Shown here: positions 28,147 through 36,383 of the stretch, piece after piece
How positions within the stretch are numbered: the stretch's first letter is position 1
How the letters are laid out: each line of letters starts with the position of its first letter
Made by a program: the position numbers and the translations under genes
Notes under the pieces: model-generated
Told to the model about the DNA's origin: nothing
Seen by the model: only the letters and a program-made list of their open reading frames with translations
The model's database searches: none
Source of the DNA: Actinokineospora terrae
GTDB taxonomy: Bacteria; Actinomycetota; Actinomycetes; Mycobacteriales; Pseudonocardiaceae
Length of the DNA stretch: 64,000 nucleotides
NCBI RefSeq assembly: GCF_900111175.1
Contig: NZ_FOGI01000013.1
Coordinates: 62,001-126,000, forward strand
Direction of reading: 5' to 3'

Positions 28147-28713
28147 TCAGGACCGGCCCGGTGCCTCGGGCTTGGCAGTGCGGCTCTTGACCAGCTGCCG
28201 GGCGATCTCGTCGAGCGCGTCGTCGACGATCGCGGGCACTCGGTCCGCGTCGAGGAGTCCGTACAGGGGCGGCACGAGTGTCCGAATGGCCCCGGTCACG
28301 GTCCTGATGCGACGGGTCCCCATGGCCTCGCCCGCCTCGGTGAAGGTGCGCAGCCCGTTGAAGCGGACCGTCGAGCCGGTGACCTCCGTGGCGGTGAGCG
28401 AGATCAGGAAGTACGACCGCGACCGGCGCCGCGGCCGCTCCACGATCAGCCTGCGCGAGGTGATCCGGTAGCGGTTCGACCGGGATCGCCTGGTGACCAC
28501 GGCGTGCAGTGCCCGCACCACGAGCAGGCCGGTGTAGGCGAGCACGACCCACTTCAGCCACGGCGGCGCCGGGCTGAGGTAGACCAGAGCCCCCGAGCAG
28601 GCGAACAGCAGGGCGTAGCCCAACAGCACCACGTCGACAGCGGAGAACCCGGGTGCCTTCACCGTCGAGCCCTCCCACAGCAGGCGCTCATCCGAGGACA
28701 GTTCGATCGGCAC
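28147..28713 (-). CDS. Membrane protein with PH-like domain
   Basis: 188 residues from the GTG at 28713. A start region SSDERLLWEGS is followed by two membrane segments (VVLLGYALLFACSGALVYL and WLKWVVLAYTGLLVVRAL) and then a beta-rich part beginning NRYRITSRRLIVERPRRR, typical of bacterial PH (bPH)-type domains. Function unknown. The frame stays open further upstream; a TTG at about 28735 is another possible start. It stands alone between the kdp operon and ridA. Confidence 0.65.
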   Translation of the reverse strand: MPIELSSDERLLWEGSTVKAPGFSAVDVVLLGYALLFACSGALVYLSPAPPWLKWVVLAYTGLLVVRALHAVVTRRSRSNRYRITSRRLIVERPRRRSRSYFLISLTATEVTGSTVRFNGLRTFTEAGEAMGTRRIRTVTGAIRTLVPPLYGLLDADRVPAIVDDALDEIARQLVKSRTAKPEAPGRS

Positions 28714-28857
28714 GGACCAGAGGTTATCGATCAAATCCGGCTGCCGTGGGGACTTGGTCCAGCTGCCACCGATTGGCCCAGGGGCCGGGGGCACGCACCC
28801 TGGCTGGGCGGGTTCCCCCCGGCTCCTGGGGTCAACCGGTGTAGGCCGAACGCGGTA

Positions 28858-29259
28858 TCAGGCCACGGCGGTTGCCTCGAGTTCGACCATCAGGGTGGGG
28901 AGGGCCAAGCGGGTCACGCCGAGCAGGGTGGTGGGCGGTGCTACTCCGGCGGCGCCCAGCTTGGCCGCCAGGATGCCGTAGTGCTGGAAGAGGAGGTCCA
29001 CGTCGGTGGTGTAGACGGTGAGGCGGATCAGGTTGGCGAGGGACATGTCCGCCTCGCCGAGGACGGCCTCTAGGTTGCCGAGGCTCAGCGCCACCTGGGA
29101 GGCCATGTCGCCGTCGTGCTGGGGTGTGCCCTCGGCGCTGGTCGCGGTCTGCCCCGCGCAGTACAGCGTCCTCGTGTGCCCGGAGACGATCTCGCCCTGG
29201 TTGAACCCCATTGCCGCCGACCAGGTCACCGGGTTGACGGCCGTTCGCCGCACTGCCAT
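28858..29259 (-). CDS. RidA-family protein (enamine/imine deaminase-like)
   Basis: 133 residues of the RidA/YjgF family, with GQTATSAEGTPQHDGDMASQ, NLEAVLGEADMSLANLIRLTVYTTD and a C-terminal LPTLMVELEATAVA. RidA proteins hydrolyse reactive 2-aminoacrylate and related imines; the catalytic Arg of the archetype (usually in the RLTVY or a later PAR segment) is only partly conserved here, so this may be a subfamily with another substrate. I chose the ATG at 29259 because GGAG lies eight bases before it. Divergent from a WYL regulator, its likely controller. Confidence 0.85.
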   Translation of the reverse strand: MAVRRTAVNPVTWSAAMGFNQGEIVSGHTRTLYCAGQTATSAEGTPQHDGDMASQVALSLGNLEAVLGEADMSLANLIRLTVYTTDVDLLFQHYGILAAKLGAAGVAPPTTLLGVTRLALPTLMVELEATAVA

Positions 29260-29306
29260 GTCGAGCTCCATTCAGCTGGGTGTGCGCCGAGCCTGCCAAG
29301 TAATCA

Positions 29307-29322
29307 CGACATCCTGTGTCAT
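29307..29322. promoter_or_regulatory. Operator-like inverted repeat between ridA and the WYL gene
   Basis: GACA-TCCTG-TGTC is a short dyad in the middle of the 84-base divergent intergenic region. YafY-like regulators commonly bind their own divergent promoter, so this is the best candidate site. Confidence 0.4.
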
Positions 29323-29343
29323 GTATTCCGGTAACCTCAGGCC

Positions 29344-30309
29344 GTGCGCGCCGACCGGTTGGTCTCGATCGTGCTGTTGCTGCGCCGGCACGATCGGCTC
29401 TCCGCGCCCGCGCTGGCCCGGGAACTGGAGGTGTCCACCCGCACCGTGCTGCGCGACATCGAGGCGCTCTCCGCGGCGGGGGTCCCGGTCTACGCCGAAC
29501 GCGGCAGGCACGGCGGGTTCGCGCTGCTGCCCGGCTTCCGGACCGAGCTCACCGACCTGAGCCACGACGAGGCGCTCGCCCTGCTGATCGCCGGATCGCG
29601 GCGCGGCACACAGGTGTTCGGGCTCGGGTCGGCGCTCGCCTCGGCCATGCGCAAGGTGGTCGACGCACTACCCGAGGGCAACCGGGCCACCGCGGCGGGA
29701 GCGGTCCAACGGCTGCTCGTCGACCCGGCGACCGACCTGCTCTCTCGCGGGCAGGCGGGCGAGGAAGTGCCCGACCCGATCGCGGCCGAGGTCCGGCGCG
29801 CGGTGTTCGCCGGGCACAAGCTGCGCATCCATTACGCGGCAGCGGATCAGGCCCCGAAGTGGCGCACTGTGGACCCGATCGGTCTGGTCACCGTGCGCGG
29901 TTTGGGCTACCTGTTGGCGACCAGGGACGGCGCCGACCGGACCTACCGGCTGTCCAGAATCCTTGCCGCCGAGGCACTCGCCGAACCCGCGCAACGGCCG
30001 GACCGGGTCGACCTGGACCGAGCATGGCAGGAACGCGGCACACGGTTCCGCGCCGGTGGCGATCAGGTCGTCGTGCTGGCCCGCGTGAACCCGACCCGGC
30101 GGGAAGACCTGGTGGGGACTGCTCTCGCCGTCCTCGCCGAAGAGGCCGATGTGGACGGCTGGCTCCGACTGGAAGTGTCCTTTCAGGACGCCAGGCACGC
30201 GGAGTGGGCGCTGTGGCAGCTCGGGACGAACGCGGAAGCCCTTACCCCGCAATGGCTGCGAATCTCGCTGCACGACCGCGCCGCCGCGATCGTGGCCCGC
30301 TACGGATGA
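29344..30309 (+). CDS. YafY-like HTH/WYL-domain transcriptional regulator
   Basis: 321 residues. An N-terminal winged helix-turn-helix of the HTH_11 type (LSAPALARELEVSTRTVLRDIEALSAAGVPV) is followed by RGRHGGFALLPGF. A WYL domain begins near residue 150 (LRIHYAAADQAPKWRTVDPIGLV, YLLATRDGADRTYRLSRI) and a C-terminal WCX part follows. Such proteins sense ligands or nucleic acids through WYL. GTG start. Probably regulates ridA and itself. Confidence 0.88.
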   Translation: MRADRLVSIVLLLRRHDRLSAPALARELEVSTRTVLRDIEALSAAGVPVYAERGRHGGFALLPGFRTELTDLSHDEALALLIAGSRRGTQVFGLGSALASAMRKVVDALPEGNRATAAGAVQRLLVDPATDLLSRGQAGEEVPDPIAAEVRRAVFAGHKLRIHYAAADQAPKWRTVDPIGLVTVRGLGYLLATRDGADRTYRLSRILAAEALAEPAQRPDRVDLDRAWQERGTRFRAGGDQVVVLARVNPTRREDLVGTALAVLAEEADVDGWLRLEVSFQDARHAEWALWQLGTNAEALTPQWLRISLHDRAAAIVARYG

Positions 30310-30321
30310 CCTACAGCGCAG

Positions 30322-30359
30322 AGCCCGCCCGGCCACTCAGGTGTGTGGCCGGACGGGCT
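30322..30359. terminator. Bidirectional hairpin between WYL gene and chitinase
   Basis: AGCCCGCCCGGCCAC pairs with GTGGCCGGACGGGCT (15-bp stem, one mismatch, 8-base loop) between two convergent genes. Confidence 0.8.
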
Positions 30360-30377
30360 CCGTGGTCGTGACCGGGG

Positions 30378-31775
30378 TCAGCGACCCTGCAGCGACTTCA
30401 CGTTATCGCCGAAGGACCAGTTCTTCGACCCGTCCCAGTTCAGCGACCAGGTCATCAGACCCTTGAGGTTGCCGCCGAAGCTGTTCCACGCCTGGGACAC
30501 CAGCGCGGGGGACATGTAGCCGCCACCGGCACCCGGCTGCGCGGGCAGGCCGGGGACCTGCTTGTCGTAGGGGACCTTGATGGTGGTGCCCTGGATGACC
30601 AGGCCCTGGTTCAGGCACTCGGTCTGCTTGACGAAGCCCTGCACGGTCGCCGCCTGGTAGGAGTCGCCGCTGCAGCCGTACATGCTCCCGTTGTAGTACT
30701 GCATGTTGAGCCACCAGAGCCTGCCGTTGTCCGCGTACTTCTTGATGACCGGCAGGTACGCGCCCCAGATGGAGCCGTAGGTGACGCTGCCGCCGGTGAC
30801 GTAGGCGGTCTCCGGGGCCATGGTCAGGCCGAAGTTCGACGGCATCTGGGCCAGCACGCCGTCGATGATGCGGATCAGGTTGGCCTGCGAGGCGGACAGG
30901 GTGTTGATGTTGCCCGCGCCCGCGAGGCCGGTCTCGATGTCGATGTCGATGCCGTCGAAGTTGTACTTCTTCAGGATCGGCACGATGGTGGCGACGAACT
31001 TGTCGGCGACGGTGGCCGAGTTCAGGTCGATGCCCGCGGTCGCGCCGCCGATCGACATGAGGATCGTCTGGCCCTGCGCCTTGGCCGCGCACATCTCGGC
31101 GGGCGTGGCGACCTTGACGGTGCTGTCCATGCCGTCTTCCCACAGCGCGGTGCCGTCGGAGCGGATCACCGGGAACGCGGCGTTGAGCACGTTGTAGCCG
31201 TGCTGCCGGATCACCGGGTTCGAGACGGTCGTCCAGCCGAACGGCGGGTGCACGCCGTTGGAGGCGCCGTCCCAGTTCTCCCAGTAGCCGACGAGGACCT
31301 TGCCCGCGGGCTTCGACTTCACCGCGCAGGTCTCGCCACCGGGGTCGGTGGTCGTCGTTGTCGTCGGCGGAGTGGTCGTCGTGGTGGTAGTGGTCGTCGG
31401 CGGGGTCGTGGTCGTGGTGGTAGTGGTGGTCGTCGTCGGCCGCGTGGTCGTCGTTGTGGTCGTGGTGGGGCGGGTGGTCGACGTGGGCGGGTTGCCGTCG
31501 CAGGCACCCAGGTCCGACCACAGCGACTGCCCGGCGACCGGGTTCCATCCGGCGCCCGGCCACGCGGTGTGCGTGACCTTGGCGCTGTAGGTCCGGCTCA
31601 GGTACGTCACCCTGGTGCCCGAGGTGTAGGTGTTGCCCTCGGCCCACGCCGGGGCGTCACACGCCGCGAGGGCGTTCGCCGCCGATGCCTGCCCGGTACC
31701 CGCCACGGCGAGCGTCGTCCCCACGACAATGGTAATACTGGCAACCATCGCGATCCCTATTCTCTGGGATCTCAT
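30378..31775 (-). CDS. Secreted GH18 chitinase with CBM5/12 and Thr-rich linker
   Basis: 465 residues. A signal peptide (IAMVASITIVVGTTLAVAGTGQASA) is followed by a CBM5/12-type chitin-binding module (about 38-82: WAEGNTYTSGTRVTYLSRTYSAKVTHTAWPG). A linker made almost wholly of Thr and Pro (about 90-140) leads to the GH18 barrel with LVGYWENWDG, ILMSIGGATAG and the catalytic FDGIDIDIE, E281 being the acid/base. It cleaves chitin to oligomers outside the cell. The start ATG at 31775 opens the signal peptide; an ATG ten codons upstream is possible. A good promoter lies 37 bases upstream. Confidence 0.93.
   Translation of the reverse strand: MRSQRIGIAMVASITIVVGTTLAVAGTGQASAANALAACDAPAWAEGNTYTSGTRVTYLSRTYSAKVTHTAWPGAGWNPVAGQSLWSDLGACDGNPPTSTTRPTTTTTTTTRPTTTTTTTTTTTPPTTTTTTTTTPPTTTTTTDPGGETCAVKSKPAGKVLVGYWENWDGASNGVHPPFGWTTVSNPVIRQHGYNVLNAAFPVIRSDGTALWEDGMDSTVKVATPAEMCAAKAQGQTILMSIGGATAGIDLNSATVADKFVATIVPILKKYNFDGIDIDIETGLAGAGNINTLSASQANLIRIIDGVLAQMPSNFGLTMAPETAYVTGGSVTYGSIWGAYLPVIKKYADNGRLWWLNMQYYNGSMYGCSGDSYQAATVQGFVKQTECLNQGLVIQGTTIKVPYDKQVPGLPAQPGAGGGYMSPALVSQAWNSFGGNLKGLMTWSLNWDGSKNWSFGDNVKSLQGR
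31345..31485. repeat. Low-complexity Thr-linker coding repeat
   Basis: The DNA coding the chitinase linker is built of GTC/GTG/GGT-type triplets on the plus strand (ACC/ACG codons on the coding strand), with strong strand asymmetry. It is prone to length change by slippage. Confidence 0.7.
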
Positions 31776-31811
31776 CAATCTCGATGGCAAAGAAAAGTTC
31801 CACATACAGTG

Positions 31812-31840
31812 ATTATCATGAAACTTCCAGTCAATGTCCA
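31812..31840 (-). promoter_or_regulatory. Chitinase promoter (-10/-35)
   Basis: On the minus strand TGGACA and GATAAT are separated by 17 bases, each one mismatch from TTGACA/TATAAT. The -10 lies 37 bases upstream of the chitinase ATG. This is a housekeeping-type vegetative promoter, unusually clear for such GC-rich DNA. The rest of 31841-32227 shows no gene I can support. Confidence 0.6.
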
Positions 31841-32227
31841 TACTCGCGCACGCCAACGACACTCCGCCGCATGATCCGAACGGCGCTGGGAAGGGTTCCC
31901 GGCTGAACATCTCCTGTTCACGGCCATGTTATGGCCATGATCCGGGAATGCGGCCGACGAATCGTGATCTAGCGGAGCCCGGCCAGGAAAGGCAATGCCA
32001 CCCGGGCCGATGACGGGTACGAACCGCCCCGGGTTTGGCGCAGACTCCTGCCCTTGGGTGGTTGGGGCGATGGTACGAGTTCCGACATCCGGCGGCGCCG
32101 CGGCCTGTTTGACGAGCACTTGACAGGTGTTCCCGGAATGGCGATCGATTCGATTGTCGAGATAGTCGACGGTCGATGGGACCGGCCGCGCGGTTCGCTG
32201 TGGACGGTCGGGGGTGGTTGGGCGGGT

Positions 32228-32262
32228 TCGGCCGATCGGCTGGTCGTGGGTCGGCCGATCGG
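32228..32262. promoter_or_regulatory. Paired palindromes upstream of the vanX-like operon
   Basis: TCGGCCGATCGG occurs twice, at 32228-32239 and 32251-32262, 23 bases start to start; each contains the palindrome CCGATCGG. They lie 63-97 bases before the dipeptidase ATG and may be an operator for a dimeric regulator. Confidence 0.5.
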
Positions 32263-32324
32263 TCAGTGACCGGGTACTTCCGGCCGAGTCCCCGGCCAGG
32301 TCGGCGTTCCTAGCATCTGGCGGC

Positions 32325-32936
32325 ATGGCGATCCTGCTCTCCGACCCGGTCGTCCACGCCGTGCGCGTGGTCGACAACGGCGAACCGCTGGTACCCCTGC
32401 CCTTCGCGCCCGAGGTGCTGGTCCGGGCGGGCCTGGCGCGCAGGCTCGTGCTGGCCGGGGCCACGCTGCCCGCCGGTGTGGGGCTGCGGGTGGTCGACGG
32501 CCACCGGTCCGTTGTGGACCAGCGGGCGATCATCGACGACTACACGCGCGAGCTGCGCACCCTGCACCCGGACGCCGACGAGGTGGAGCTGAGGCGGCTC
32601 TCCAGCAGGTTCGTCGCGCCGGTCGCCGTCGCGCCGCACGTGGCCGGGGCCGCGGTCGACCTGACGCTGGTCGACCGCGCGGGCGCGGACCTGTGGCTGG
32701 GGACGCGGATCGATGAGACCCCGGAGCAGAGCGCGGGGGCGTGCTACCTCCACGCCGAGGTCGACGCCGAGGCGCGGCGGAACAGGACGCTGCTCGCGGA
32801 CGTGCTCGGCGGCGTAGGCCTGGTCAACTACCCGACCGAGTGGTGGCACTGGTCGTACGGCGACCGCTACTGGGCGTTGATGACGGGCGCCGCGCACGCC
32901 CTGTACGGCCCGGTCGACGCCCCGGTGACCGTGTGA
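32325..32936 (+). CDS. VanX-type D-Ala-D-Ala dipeptidase (M15D)
   Basis: 203 residues, the VanX size. The zinc-site motifs are recognisable: PHVAGAAVDLTL (the SxHxxGxAxD region, with Pro-His here), a YLHAEVDAEARRNRTLLADVLGGVGLVNY segment and the catalytic/zinc-binding PTEWWHWSYGDRYWA. VanX hydrolyses D-Ala-D-Ala so that another depsipeptide or dipeptide ends the wall stem. The gene heads an operon with a racemase and a ligase; the racemase GTG overlaps its stop (GTGA). There is no signal peptide, so it acts in the cytoplasm. Confidence 0.85.
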   Translation: MAILLSDPVVHAVRVVDNGEPLVPLPFAPEVLVRAGLARRLVLAGATLPAGVGLRVVDGHRSVVDQRAIIDDYTRELRTLHPDADEVELRRLSSRFVAPVAVAPHVAGAAVDLTLVDRAGADLWLGTRIDETPEQSAGACYLHAEVDAEARRNRTLLADVLGGVGLVNYPTEWWHWSYGDRYWALMTGAAHALYGPVDAPVTV

Positions 32937-34042
32937 GCGCGCCCGCCCGCGCGGCTGTGCGCACTGCTCCCACGCTGGCCGTCGACCTGTCCGCCGTCGC
33001 CGAGAACACGCGCCGGTTCGTGCGTGCCGTGCCCGGGGAGGTCATGGCGGTCGTGAAGGCGGACGGCTTCGGTCACGGGCTCGCCGCCGTGGCCAGGACG
33101 GCGGTGGCCAACGGCGCGACGTGGCTCGGGGTCACCTCCCTGGCCGAGGGTGTCGCCGTGCGCGCGGCCGGGGTGAATGAGCCGGTGCTGAGCTGGCTGA
33201 ATCCGGTCGAGGTGGAAGTGGCGGCCGCGGCCCGGCACCGGATCGACCTCGCGGTGCCGAGCCTGCGGCACCTTGACGCCATCGCCGCCGCCCAACACCA
33301 CGTGCGCATCCACCTGCAATTGGACACCGGGATGGCTCGCGACGGCGCCGCGCCGGACGAGTGGGCCTCGCTGATGGCCGCCGCTCGACGGGCCGAGGTG
33401 GCCGGTCGGGTCACGGTCGTGGGGATCATGGGGCACCTGGCGATGGCCGCGTGGCCCGGTCATCCGGCCAACTCGCGCGGTACCGAGGAGTTCCTGCGCG
33501 GGGTCGCCATGGCTGAGCGGTCCGGACTGCGTCCCGCGGTGCGACACCTGGCCGCGACCGCCGCGACGCTCACCCTGCCCTCCGCGCACCTGGACATGGT
33601 CCGGATCGGCGCCGGGCTGGTGGGCATCGACCCGTCCGACAGCGCGTCCCTACGGCGGGCACTGCGGCTCACCACGCCGGTCGCGCAGGTCAGACGGGTC
33701 GAGGCGGGGGTCGGCATCGGGTACGGCCACACGCGGGTGACCTGCCGTCCCACCACCCTGGCGCTGCTCCCGCTCGGGTACGCGGACGGCCTGCCGCGAT
33801 CAGCGTCGGGTCGGGCGCAGGTGCTGGTCGCGGGCAGGCGGTGCCCGGTCGTCGGCGTGATCTCGATGGACCAGACCGTGGTGGACGTGGGCGAGTGCCC
33901 GGTGGAGCCGGGCGACGAGGCAGTGGTGTTCGGCCCCGGCGACGGTGAGCCGACGGTGGACGAGTGGGCGGCGTGGGCGGGGACCATCCCGCACGAGATC
34001 GTGACCGGCATCGGCTCCCGGGTGAGCCGGAGCGTCCGGTGA
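32933..34042 (+). CDS. alr: Alanine racemase-family PLP enzyme
   Basis: 369 residues, normal for Alr. PLP lysine K42 lies in AVVKADGFGHG and the opposing catalytic tyrosine is Y264 in GIGYGHTRV. LQLDTGMARDG, GIMGHLAMA and SMDQTVVDVG are the other conserved blocks. It makes D-alanine (or possibly D-serine) in the cytoplasm. It is the middle gene of three; its stop overlaps an in-frame GTG of the ligase (GTGA). An additional housekeeping alr is expected elsewhere in the genome, so this may be an operon-specific copy. Confidence 0.9.
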   Translation: MSAPARAAVRTAPTLAVDLSAVAENTRRFVRAVPGEVMAVVKADGFGHGLAAVARTAVANGATWLGVTSLAEGVAVRAAGVNEPVLSWLNPVEVEVAAAARHRIDLAVPSLRHLDAIAAAQHHVRIHLQLDTGMARDGAAPDEWASLMAAARRAEVAGRVTVVGIMGHLAMAAWPGHPANSRGTEEFLRGVAMAERSGLRPAVRHLAATAATLTLPSAHLDMVRIGAGLVGIDPSDSASLRRALRLTTPVAQVRRVEAGVGIGYGHTRVTCRPTTLALLPLGYADGLPRSASGRAQVLVAGRRCPVVGVISMDQTVVDVGECPVEPGDEAVVFGPGDGEPTVDEWAAWAGTIPHEIVTGIGSRVSRSVR

Positions 34043-34113
34043 CAAACCGCGACAGTGCCGTGGGTCGTCGGGTGTCTTTCGCGGAAGGCGTGGGGGAGCG
34101 GGGTGCTGGGGCG

Positions 34114-35070
34114 ATGACCGAGCGGGTCAGGGTGGCTGTGGTCGGGGGTGGGCAGAGTGCCGAGCACGAGGTGTCCCGGGCTTCCGCGGCGTCCGTGGTG
34201 CGGGCGCTCGACGCGGTGAAGTACGAGGCGGTGGCGTTCACGGTCGGCCGGGACGGGGTCTGGTGCGATGCCGAGGGGCGCCCGTTCGGCGCGTCGCAGG
34301 TGGCCAGCCTCGCGGGGGCGCTGCACGCGTTGTCCACGTGCGAGGTCGCGCTGCCGCTGCTGCACGGTCCGCTGGGCGAGGACGGTGCGATGGCGGCGTT
34401 GTTCGAGCTGGCGGGCCTGCGGTACGTGGGTTCGCCGCCGCGGGCCGGGGCGCTCGCCATGGACAAGTGGGCGACGAAGCTGGTGGCCGAGGCGGTGGGC
34501 GTGCGCACGGCGCCGGGCAGGCTGGTGACGGCCGCGGACACGGTGGTCTTCGAGCGGCCGGTGGTCGTGAAGCCGGTCGCCGCCGGGTCGAGCTTCGGGG
34601 TCCGGCTCGTGCGCGCCGAGGCCGAGCTGCGGCCCGCCCTGCTGGCGGCCTTCGAGCACGACGACCGGGTGCTGGTGGAGCACGTGGTGACCGGCCGGGA
34701 GATCGACATCGCGGTCCTCGACGACCCCTCGGGAACCCCGCGGACCGGGCCACCGCTGGAGATCCTCATCGACGGCCCGCTGTTCGACACCGCCACCAAG
34801 TACGACGGCGACGCGACGTTCGTGGTCCCGGCACACCTGTCCGCAGGCGAGTCGACGGCCCTGGCGGACGCCGCGCTGCGCGTCTACACCGCCCTCGGCT
34901 GCCGAGGCATCGCCCGCGTCGACTTCTTCCTGACCGCGGACGGCCCCGTGCTCAACGAGGTCAACACGATGCCGGGCATGACCGAGGCCTCCCAGCTCCC
35001 CAAGATGTTCGCCGCCGCCGGACTGTCCTATCCAGACCTCCTCGACCACCTGATCCGGGCGGCCGGGTAG
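34114..35070 (+). CDS. D-alanine-D-X ligase (ATP-grasp)
   Basis: 318 residues from ATG 34114, with the Ddl/Van ligase motifs VAVVGGGQSAEHEVS, LPLLHGPLGEDGA, KPVAAGSSFGVRLV, ATKYDGDATFVVPAHL and the metal site DFFLTADGPVLNEVNTMPGMT. It joins D-Ala to a second D-residue. In the specificity loop the usual YDY/YDF of D-Ala-D-Ala ligases is replaced by LFDTATKY, so the second substrate is uncertain. A GTG at 34039 overlapping the racemase stop would add 25 unconserved residues; either start is possible. With VanX and Alr it forms a cassette for remodelling or replacing wall dipeptides. Confidence 0.87.
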   Translation: MTERVRVAVVGGGQSAEHEVSRASAASVVRALDAVKYEAVAFTVGRDGVWCDAEGRPFGASQVASLAGALHALSTCEVALPLLHGPLGEDGAMAALFELAGLRYVGSPPRAGALAMDKWATKLVAEAVGVRTAPGRLVTAADTVVFERPVVVKPVAAGSSFGVRLVRAEAELRPALLAAFEHDDRVLVEHVVTGREIDIAVLDDPSGTPRTGPPLEILIDGPLFDTATKYDGDATFVVPAHLSAGESTALADAALRVYTALGCRGIARVDFFLTADGPVLNEVNTMPGMTEASQLPKMFAAAGLSYPDLLDHLIRAAG

Positions 35071-35084
35071 GGCACACTGGCCGG

Positions 35085-35939
35085 GTGATCCGCATCCACC
35101 TGGATTCCCGGACGCTGGAGCGGACCCGAATCGCGATCAGTCCGCTCAGCGAGGCCATCGCCTCGGTGGAACTGTTGCACCGGTGCGGATCCCGCGCGCC
35201 GTGGCCGTACACCGCGTGGGCCGAGCGGGCTTGGGCCGTGCTGCGCGCGAACCCGCTGGTCGCGCCGCTGCGTGTCCACCTCGAACTGTCGGAGGTGGGG
35301 CGGGGGGCACTGGCCCGGCGGCGTGCCCGACTTCCTGGTGCCCTACCAGTGTGATCGGGCGCGGTCGTTCGCCGCCCTCGCCGACGCGCACGCGGAGTTC
35401 TGGCGGCTGGTGATCGCGCCGCACTGGCCGAGGATGCGGATGGCGCTGGGCGAGGAGGTGCTGCTGCGGGCACGGTCCCTCGCCACGGTCGGCCCCGAGT
35501 CCCTGCCCAAGCCCGAGGAGTCCCACCTGGTCGCCGCCGACCAGCGCCTACTCCTGCTGCCCCTCATCTTCGCCGCCGACCGCGTCAGCTGCCCCACCGA
35601 CCACCCCCACACCCTCCGCCTCGCCTACCAAGCCCGCGGCGGCGCCCTACTGGCCGGAACCACCCCACCCCCACCGAACCAGACCGCCTCATCCCCCTGG
35701 TCGGCTCCCGCCGAGCCCGAATCCTCCGCGCCCTGGAAACCCCAACCACCACCACCGCCCTGGCCGCCGCCCTAGCCCTGGCCCCCAGCACCGTCTCCGA
35801 ACACCTCACCGCCCTCGTATCCGCAGGCATAGCCCACCGCCGCAGATCAGGCAAAACCGTCCTATACACCCTGGAACCAGCCGGAGAAGTCCTGTTCGCC
35901 CTATTCGAGACGACCGCGCCTCCACCTGAGCTGGGCTGA
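35085..35939 (+). pseudogene. ArsR-type HTH regulator broken by two frameshifts
   Basis: Pieces of one protein lie in alternating frames. The first (from GTG 35085) reads IRIHLDSRTLERTRIAISP and continues to about 35300. The second carries VPDFLVPYQCDR, HAEFWRLVIAPHWPRM and LAYQARGGALLAG to about 35670. The third, back in the first frame, is an ArsR winged helix (LALAPSTVSEHLTALVSAG, KTVLYTLEPAGEVLFALF) ending with TGA at 35939. The switches fall in a G-rich tract near 35300 and a C-rich tract near 35665. The family resembles actinobacterial DUF5937/ArsR regulators. Two compensating single-base errors in homopolymers are as likely as true decay. Confidence 0.75.
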
Positions 35940-35940
35940 G

Positions 35941-36375
35941 TTTCACCCCTCGGCCCGCCACGCGGGATCTCGCGCCGCACGGCTCGCACTGTGTGGGACC
36001 ACGGATCCGGCCAAGGCGCTCACCGCGTCGGCGGCGGCCGAACTGCCGGAAGACCTGCTCGACGGTGGCGCGAACCTCTCCGGCGGCCAGCGGCAGCGCG
36101 TCGCCCTCGCCCGGGCACTGGCCGCGGCGCCGCCCGTCCTCGTGCTGAGCGATCCGCTGTCCGCACTCGACGCCGTCACCGAGGACCAGGTCGCCGCGAG
36201 CTTCACCGCGCTGCGTCGTCAGGAAGGCGGCGCGACGCTCGTGCTGACCACCTCCCCCCAGCTTCTCGCCCGCTGCGACCAGGTAGTGCACATTGCCGAC
36301 GACGGGACCGTACGGACCGCAAGCCACACACGGCTGATGAACGTGCCCGAGTACGCCTCGGCGGTGTCACGATGA
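35941..36375 (+). pseudogene. 5'-truncated ABC transporter ATPase half
   Basis: The frame carries only the C-terminal half of an ABC nucleotide-binding domain: LSGGQRQRVALARAL (signature) and PPVLVLSDPLSALDAVTED (Walker B and D-loop), then an H-loop region where LTTSPQ stands without the usual His. Walker A and the whole membrane part are missing, with a decayed regulator directly upstream. It looks like the remains of the first partner of a heterodimeric exporter whose second partner follows. Confidence 0.75.
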
Positions 36376-36383
36376 GCTGACCG

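Noticed and set aside
31345..31485. Possible CRISPR or minisatellite array
   Set aside because: The repeats are triplet-based and in frame as a Thr/Pro linker; there are no spacers and no cas genes.
31300..31590. Plus-strand frame of poly-valine
   Set aside because: It is the complement of the chitinase Thr-rich linker and has no independent support.
32054..32269. 71-codon frame upstream of vanX-like gene
   Set aside because: No ribosome site, odd composition, and it runs through the paired palindromes; better seen as regulatory DNA.
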